Part shown: positions 59,101 to 64,000 of the stretch, piece by piece | Layout: each line of letters begins with the position of its first letter | Numbering within the stretch: position 1 is the first letter of the stretch | Source of the DNA: Allacma fusca | Taxonomy: Eukaryota; Arthropoda; Collembola; Symphypleona; Sminthuridae | Reading direction: 5' to 3' | Length of the DNA stretch: 64,000 bases | Assembly (NCBI GenBank): GCA_947179485.1 | Contig: OX359245.1 | Location: 50,207,067-50,271,066 of the forward strand | Notes under the pieces: generated by a model | Told to the model about the DNA's origin: nothing | Seen by the model: only the letters and a program-made list of their open reading frames with translations | The model's database searches: none | Translations under genes and position numbers: made by a program

Positions 59101-59625
59101 TTGTTTCAAGAGTAAAATTAGTGTGAGTTGACAATTGCATTCTTACCTGAGAATTCATTGCCAGACAAGCATTTTTCTGAGGCACAGTGTAATAGCTCCA
59201 GTCAGCATGGGGCATGTTCAGGAGGGCAGGTGACAAAAAAGGCACACTGTTCAATGGATTCGGAACCCCGCCAGCTTCTAAAACCAGCACGCTAAAATTC
59301 TCCGACAACCGATTTGCCAAAACTGCTCCTGCCGATCCAGCTCCGACTATGAAAGTCCAGATTTATTCTAATATTATTTCGGCCAATATTCCATAATGGA
59401 TGAATAGAAATGTGTGTAATTCATCTACGATTGACTTATAAAATTCTGATCAATGGGATTACCAATAATAAAGTCGAATGTTGCATCAGTTTCCCAAAAT
59501 GTAGTGAAAAAGTTCACTGAATAGTCGTACAAGTGGTGCGCTCTAAAAAATGTGGGTACACCCAGAATTGCAAAGCCAATTGAAAGAGTTACTACTCCCG
59601 AAATTATGGATTTTATCACGTCCAT
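56131..59625 (-). CDS. GMC-family FAD oxidoreductase (glucose-dehydrogenase-like), copy 2
   Basis: Six exons, in coding order: 59625-59463, 59346-59147, 58482-58296, 57708-57577, 57407-57292 and 57171-56131. All introns are GT-AG and the frame is open to give 612 residues, the usual length for arthropod GMC proteins. Residues 1-25 are a hydrophobic signal or anchor. The FAD-binding VGAGSAGAVLANRLSE starts near residue 55. GMC signature 1 (WPRGRSLGG through NFLVYLRG) is near 125-145 and signature 2 (GSVNSPQILMLSGIGP) near 300. The catalytic His is in YHPAGTCAMG (about 545), and the partner Asn in TANTNAPT (about 590). It probably oxidises a sugar or alcohol outside the cell or in the secretory route. 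The substrate is not readable. The GGCTN in signature 1 has Cys where copy 1 has Ser. The start was chosen at the first in-frame ATG. Confidence 0.9.
58500..58860. repeat. AAACAATATATATT minisatellite in GMC intron 2
   Basis: About 25 tandem 14-bp units with small variants, lying between exons 2 and 3 of the intact GMC gene. Copy 1 has only two or three such units (31196-31235), so the array grew after the duplication. Confidence 0.95.
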
Positions 59626-59758
59626 TGTAGCGGGTATTGCGTTCAAAATCTAGCTGTAAATTTTAAATGTCAGCACATCAAGGTATTACTCTACAGTACG
59701 TAGTATATGTTGAAATCACTAGTTTGTGTCAGTATCTGTATACTTAAAACATTTATGT

Positions 59759-59774
59759 GATGCTTTGATGTTTG
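59759..59774. other. Probable hAT excision footprint
   Basis: Copy 2 reads GATGCTTT then GATGTTTG where copy 1 carries GATGCTTG on each side of the hAT-like element 32132-36314. Two adjoining target copies with a change at the junction are the usual scar after hAT excision. Confidence 0.65.
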
Positions 59775-61874
59775 CATAGGACAATTGACAGTTTTATTGT
59801 TTGTTTGCTTAGAGACAATAATTCATTAATGCACTCGGATATTTGTAATAGGAAATATCATTCGAATGCTAAATGGGGGAATTTAGCGAAAATATTGCTT
59901 TCAGGTATATTTTGGGAAACATATATTTTAGTAAATTTTAGGTACTCGAATTTTAGGAATACTGGCTCGAAATGTCTGAACAAGGCAAGGGAATGTGACA
60001 AAACAGTTGAATCCTTCTTATTGTACTGACGGTTTTATGGCTATGAAAGAAACCATACGTACCTACAGTGTCCGTGAAAATTGGTGCAGTCAAAGTTGAT
60101 GCTGATTATGTAGTTTCCTCTTTTCTGTAATCTTAAATCTTTCAAGTACTGACTTCGTGTAAAATTAAGAGCCGTGTTCACACGGTAAGCCGATAGCCAC
60201 GGAAAGCGTATTGCAAAAATTCGAAATCAATTTTCTTTAAACTCTGGTCTATTGTATTTGGTATAAAAGCGCATAATCTCGTAACATGATTTAAGCATCC
60301 CATTGCAGTGAAACTCAAGCAACAAAACAGTGCTCGGCACGAGTACGAAAAATTGGTATTATACTTCAAATTTTTCATACCGGTACCCGCAATGTGAACT
60401 GAAACAATGTACATGTACCCGCATTGTACTCTCACCCGAAAGGTACTCGAAAATTGCACCCATACTCGGATATCTCAGTGTCATAACCATACTCGTACCC
60501 GGGTATGTTATCCACGTTTGTTTATATGCAACAGTACGCTACATGTAAGTAATAATGTATGACACCATAGTGTGTAATTTTGACAAGCTATACAGCGGTA
60601 TTTGATTTTGCATGCTTCAATTATTGAGGAATAGAAAAAACTAGAAGCGTTTTCGATTAGAATTAAAATTGACTTGCGCAATTACTTGCAGATCCATCAA
60701 ACATTACCCACAGAAGTATATTAAAAATCAAAAGTACAATAGACTAGGTGAAGATCTTTAGAACAAATTGAATTACTACATATTATCACATCTTTTAGTA
60801 CGCCACACATACACAAAGTATTTACAAGTTGTAGAACCTTTCCCTTAACATAGAAAGAGTGGAGGTAAAATAAATATTGCATTTCCCAAGGTTTATTTTT
60901 GTGAAATTTCAAAAGTAAGGTTCCCTCCGCTATATTTAAAAACCGACAGAAGTTTCCAACGCACGGGCATAATCGTATGCAATTTATCCAAATGTCTTAA
61001 TTCTCATCGTGTCTAAATACTCGGGTGTAATGGTTGCGGGTACGAGTAATTGACCCGGTTATAACCGTACCTGGCGGGTATATACCCATTTTCAAATCCT
61101 TTTACCCGTACCCATACCAGTATCCGAAATATTGAGCCGACTAAAAGCGTACTCGGGTAGCACCCGAAATTGGGTAAACTAAATCGGTACCCAGGTAGTA
61201 CCCATACCCGTACTCATACCCGTTTACTCGAGTATTACCCATACCCGTACTGAGCACTGCAACAAAACTCACTATCTATATCCACCTGCGTCAGTGCAGT
61301 TTATTTTTCTTACAAATATACATATGCACATTTGAAAAAAAATCTAAATGTATGGTTTTTGTGTGTACAACTAACAAGATTGCACTATTAGCATATTATA
61401 ATGTTGAAATAAGGTTAAAGGCGAGCCAACAAGGATAGGCCCGACTTTATCGAAGAGTTTCTGCACTACTGCCATGCTATTATATTTCTTAAAGGAAGCG
61501 AGGGAGAACTAACTTTAAGAGACTCGTTAATAAGAATATTGACTTTTAAATTGTGTACAACAATTTTGATAGCTCATTTATACTTCGGCGTGTTTTGCAT
61601 TTTGTATTTAATCCAGCTAGAATGACATCATTAAATAGCAAGAGGAGTGAAAAGCATAACTAATGTTCTGAAACGTGTATGAATGTTTTGCAGTGACCTT
61701 GCATAGCGTTGCGACTCCTGTCCGGACCAAAAGCTCTGCTCTGGTCCACACTGGTACCAACTTTTAGATGAATTAAAATGGTCTGTGTCAAATTTATACT
61801 GTACCAGCGAATCTGTTTCTTTTTGGACTAGACCATTAATAAGACACCATTCCTGTACAAGGAAGACGTCGGAC
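59775..61874. other. Copy 2 spacer, no intact gene
   Basis: Matches 36323-39704 of copy 1. It contains the GTACCCG-word repeats (60325-60510 and 61015-61260) and the decayed exon block at about 60693-60862. Short frames are not conserved with copy 1. Confidence 0.55.
60693..60862 (+). pseudogene. Decayed exon copy (copy 2)
   Basis: Uninterrupted version of 37604-38661: CTTGCAG acceptor, ATCCATCAAAC start, and GTGGAG before GTAAAATAAA. It matches the exon block 26708-26536. Stops interrupt the frame. Confidence 0.6.
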
Positions 61875-62170
61875 TATTCGTGGAACCGATTCTTCTGAAA
61901 ATGATACCTCCAGAGTATGAAGTGTTAAATGTGCTTTGTTCAAGCCCAGATTCAAATACGCAATTTTGCTCAGATACTCTTTTGAAGCAACATTACATTG
62001 AATTTTTGCCTGCATTAAAGTTACTATTTGTACATGTATGTGTATCAGACTATTTTCTCCCCTTTAGTTCACAGAAAAAGCAATAAAGACAAATCATTGA
62101 TTTCCCAATTTTGTATCAAGGAACCTGATAAATAACGCCAATATAGCGAAATTCGAATTGCAACTGTGAT

Positions 62171-62665
62171 CCATCTGTGATTTTCAATTAAGAAACGTTC
62201 TGAAATGCAACAGTGATAATTAAAGATGAAGAAAATAGTTTATAGCTAATTCTGTATTGTAATAACTATTAAAGACGCCTGGTAACTTGTATATTATCAA
62301 TAAAAAGCTGCTAAAACTCCTTGCTGCTTAAAAAGTGTGGAAAATTAACCAAATATGATAAATAAAGAAGCTGACTTGAAACGTCAGATTCCAAAAAATA
62401 AAATCGAGGACGTTCGCTTTAAGCCGCAAAAGCAAACACCAGGTCTACCGCACATTCGGAAATCCCAATCTGCAGCTTCGCCCAGAAACGTTTATAATAC
62501 TGATATATAATATTCTTAACTACTTATAACGAGCTAAAATATACATACAAGAAAGAAAATGATTTAAGTGTCGGGCATTTGTAGGAAAGTACGTACGATA
62601 TAGTACAGTACTTTACGTATTATGATTAGCATTACCAGTGCCGCCCGTATAGCACTCGGTCCATG
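62171..62665. other. Unique sequence right of the duplication
   Basis: AT-rich, no gene or repeat recognised. Confidence 0.4.
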
Positions 62666-62669
62666 CATT

Positions 62670-63164
62670 TGATATTAATTTCCCTATTTCTATTGTTTTG
62701 CGTAATGTTTATTTACCTTTGTTACCCTATCTCCCACTTTACATTTATTGTGAGGATCGGAGTAAGTATGTACTCACATGTATTATGCGAGTTAGTAGGT
62801 CCAGGACCTACTCATTTAAATTTATTGAGTAATTTCAGGAATCATTTTTATTATGATATGGTATTCCTTTGTATTTATATGGGGTTAGGAGCCCCTTTGA
62901 CCACTATTTGCAATAGTGGCTACTTTTAGGGAATCACTGCAATTTCCAGGGTATAAAAACCCTGCAAAACACAAGCCTATTATCCACTAATCTTTTGGTC
63001 CTTGTAGTGTTCAGATCCCTTTTTGAGACCTGTGGTGTAACTTGTATCAGTCACCACTCCCCTTTTATGTTATTGTAATATTTTGTAGATGTACTACGTT
63101 GTATTACATATGTATTAGTACACTTTTCTTGAAATAAACTTTATTTAATTGTTTTTGTTATACA
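62670..63164 (+). repeat. Probable solo LTR
   Basis: Starts TG, ends CA (ATACA), and is flanked by CATT at 62666-62669 and 63165-63168, a 4-bp target duplication. It holds a TATA box (GGTATAAAAACC, about 62951) followed downstream by AATAAA (about 63133), in the order expected of an LTR promoter and polyadenylation signal. No internal retroelement sequence adjoins it. It is a fossil; the family was not determined, and it is unlike the Ty3/Gypsy LTR at 1960-2486. Confidence 0.5.
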
Positions 63165-63168
63165 CATT

Positions 63169-64000
63169 ACATAATTGAGAATCTCCGAGGACACATTATT
63201 ACCTGCATCCTACTTACATACATATATCTTTGTACAGATATATATTCCATACCTGAGTACCTACCCTATACCCATTATCTCTCTTTGTTCATAGAGTTAA
63301 CTCTGTTGGTTTTCCACTTGTTAACTCTAACCGTTTTCTGACCAACCCTATTTTGTATTATTACCTTACCATACCTTGCCATCTATCTTTGCCTTCCCTT
63401 CCAAAGTGCTCTGAAGTACATATTAGCTTGTTGCTAGTACTTGGTCCAGACTCCATCCGACATAAGTTTGTTACTTCAAAATAAATTTTCGGAACTATAA
63501 ATCCGATTTACCATTTCAGAGGAACTTTCTTTCTGATTCAGTCTGTTCTTTGAAATCCCTGTAAATTTAAGCGGACGCGAAGTGATTTCCTTAAATTGAA
63601 AAATAGAATTTTTTGAACTGAATCCATTTATTCTGAAATTTGAGTAACCAAACTGAAAGGTTCAAATTTAACTTTTTCTAATATAAAAAATAAAATATAC
63701 CTATACAGATATTTCCACCTGCTTAACCAATGTACAAAAATTGACAGTAATTGTGCAACATTATGGAACTAACTCTGACGAATCTGTGGGAAACCTTGCT
63801 CAAAATTAGGACCTTAAATATTTTGATCGTTGCCTTTCTATAAGATTGCGTAGGGAAAAGGGAATTGCACCAGTTACACCACCCCAGGGGAAAATAAATA
63901 GGTAGGGCATTGGAAAATTTCCACATTGAAAACGTTTACACTCAACCGTTTCCAGTTTATAACCACAATAAAACCTTGCATTTGTCTACAAAAGCTACTT
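63169..64000. other. Right-hand end of window, no gene seen
   Basis: AT-rich sequence with some CT-rich words (TTAACTCT near 63297 and 63321). No gene, repeat or transposon end is recognised. Confidence 0.4.

Larger units (their letters stand above)
54636..62170 (+). repeat. Tandem segmental duplication, copy 2
   Basis: The compact copy, about 7.5 kb, holds the intact GMC gene. It has one transposon of its own (55002-55793) and a private minisatellite (about 58500-58860), and provides empty sites for most insertions in copy 1. Confidence 0.9.

Noticed and set aside
62663-62929. 88-codon hydrophobic frame
   Set aside because: It lies inside the probable solo LTR and has no known domain.
1-64000. 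tRNA, rRNA or other structured RNA genes
   Set aside because: No cloverleaf, rRNA core word or known RNA motif was recognised on either strand by eye; a covariance-model search would be decisive.

Overview
The window looks like an AT-rich arthropod nuclear genome. Genes have GT-AG introns, there are 7-transmembrane chemoreceptors of the insect gustatory-receptor superfamily and an insect-type secreted GMC oxidoreductase, and much of the space is filled by hAT, Helitron, Tc1/pogo-like and Ty3/Gypsy elements. The chemoreceptors lack the usual insect TM7 signature, so a springtail or another non-insect hexapod is plausible, but the sequence alone does not prove it.

Layout. Bases 345-13937 are a repeat island bounded by diverged inverted repeats. 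It holds a relic Helitron/PIF1-type helicase tail and a young-looking Ty3/Gypsy element (1960-11600), which is flanked by an 882-bp direct duplication. Two three-exon chemoreceptor genes follow, tail to tail: 14913-16243 (+) and 23558-24936 (-). Between them lie two head-to-tail non-autonomous Helitrons, one of them split by a hAT MITE. A decayed first-exon copy of the chemoreceptor lies at 25447-25505, and an unidentified two-exon coding remnant at 26147-26708.

From 27104 to 62170 there is a tandem segmental duplication. The ancestral unit is about 7.5 kb and carries a six-exon GMC oxidoreductase gene on the minus strand. Copy 1 (27104-54635) is swollen to 27.5 kb by nested insertions, and its GMC gene is dead: it has a premature stop and a hAT MITE in the last exon. 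Copy 2 (54636-62170) is compact, and its GMC gene is intact at a predicted 612 residues. Because copy 2 is largely uninterrupted it acts as an empty-site record, so most insertions in copy 1 can be bounded to the base with 8-bp target duplications.

The most notable object is a hAT element of about 7.2 kb (39705-51290, itself interrupted by a second, 4.4-kb hAT). It carries two convergent genes: a decayed hAT transposase, and a decayed Rrp6/EXOSC10-like DEDD 3'-5' exonuclease. A 16-bp perfect palindrome recurs in their introns and, as a variant, just upstream of the transposase ATG. This looks like a two-gene transposon with a captured RNA-exosome nuclease and a recurring intronic cis element.

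The right end (62171-64000) holds a likely solo LTR and no recognised gene. No tRNA, rRNA or CRISPR array was seen.
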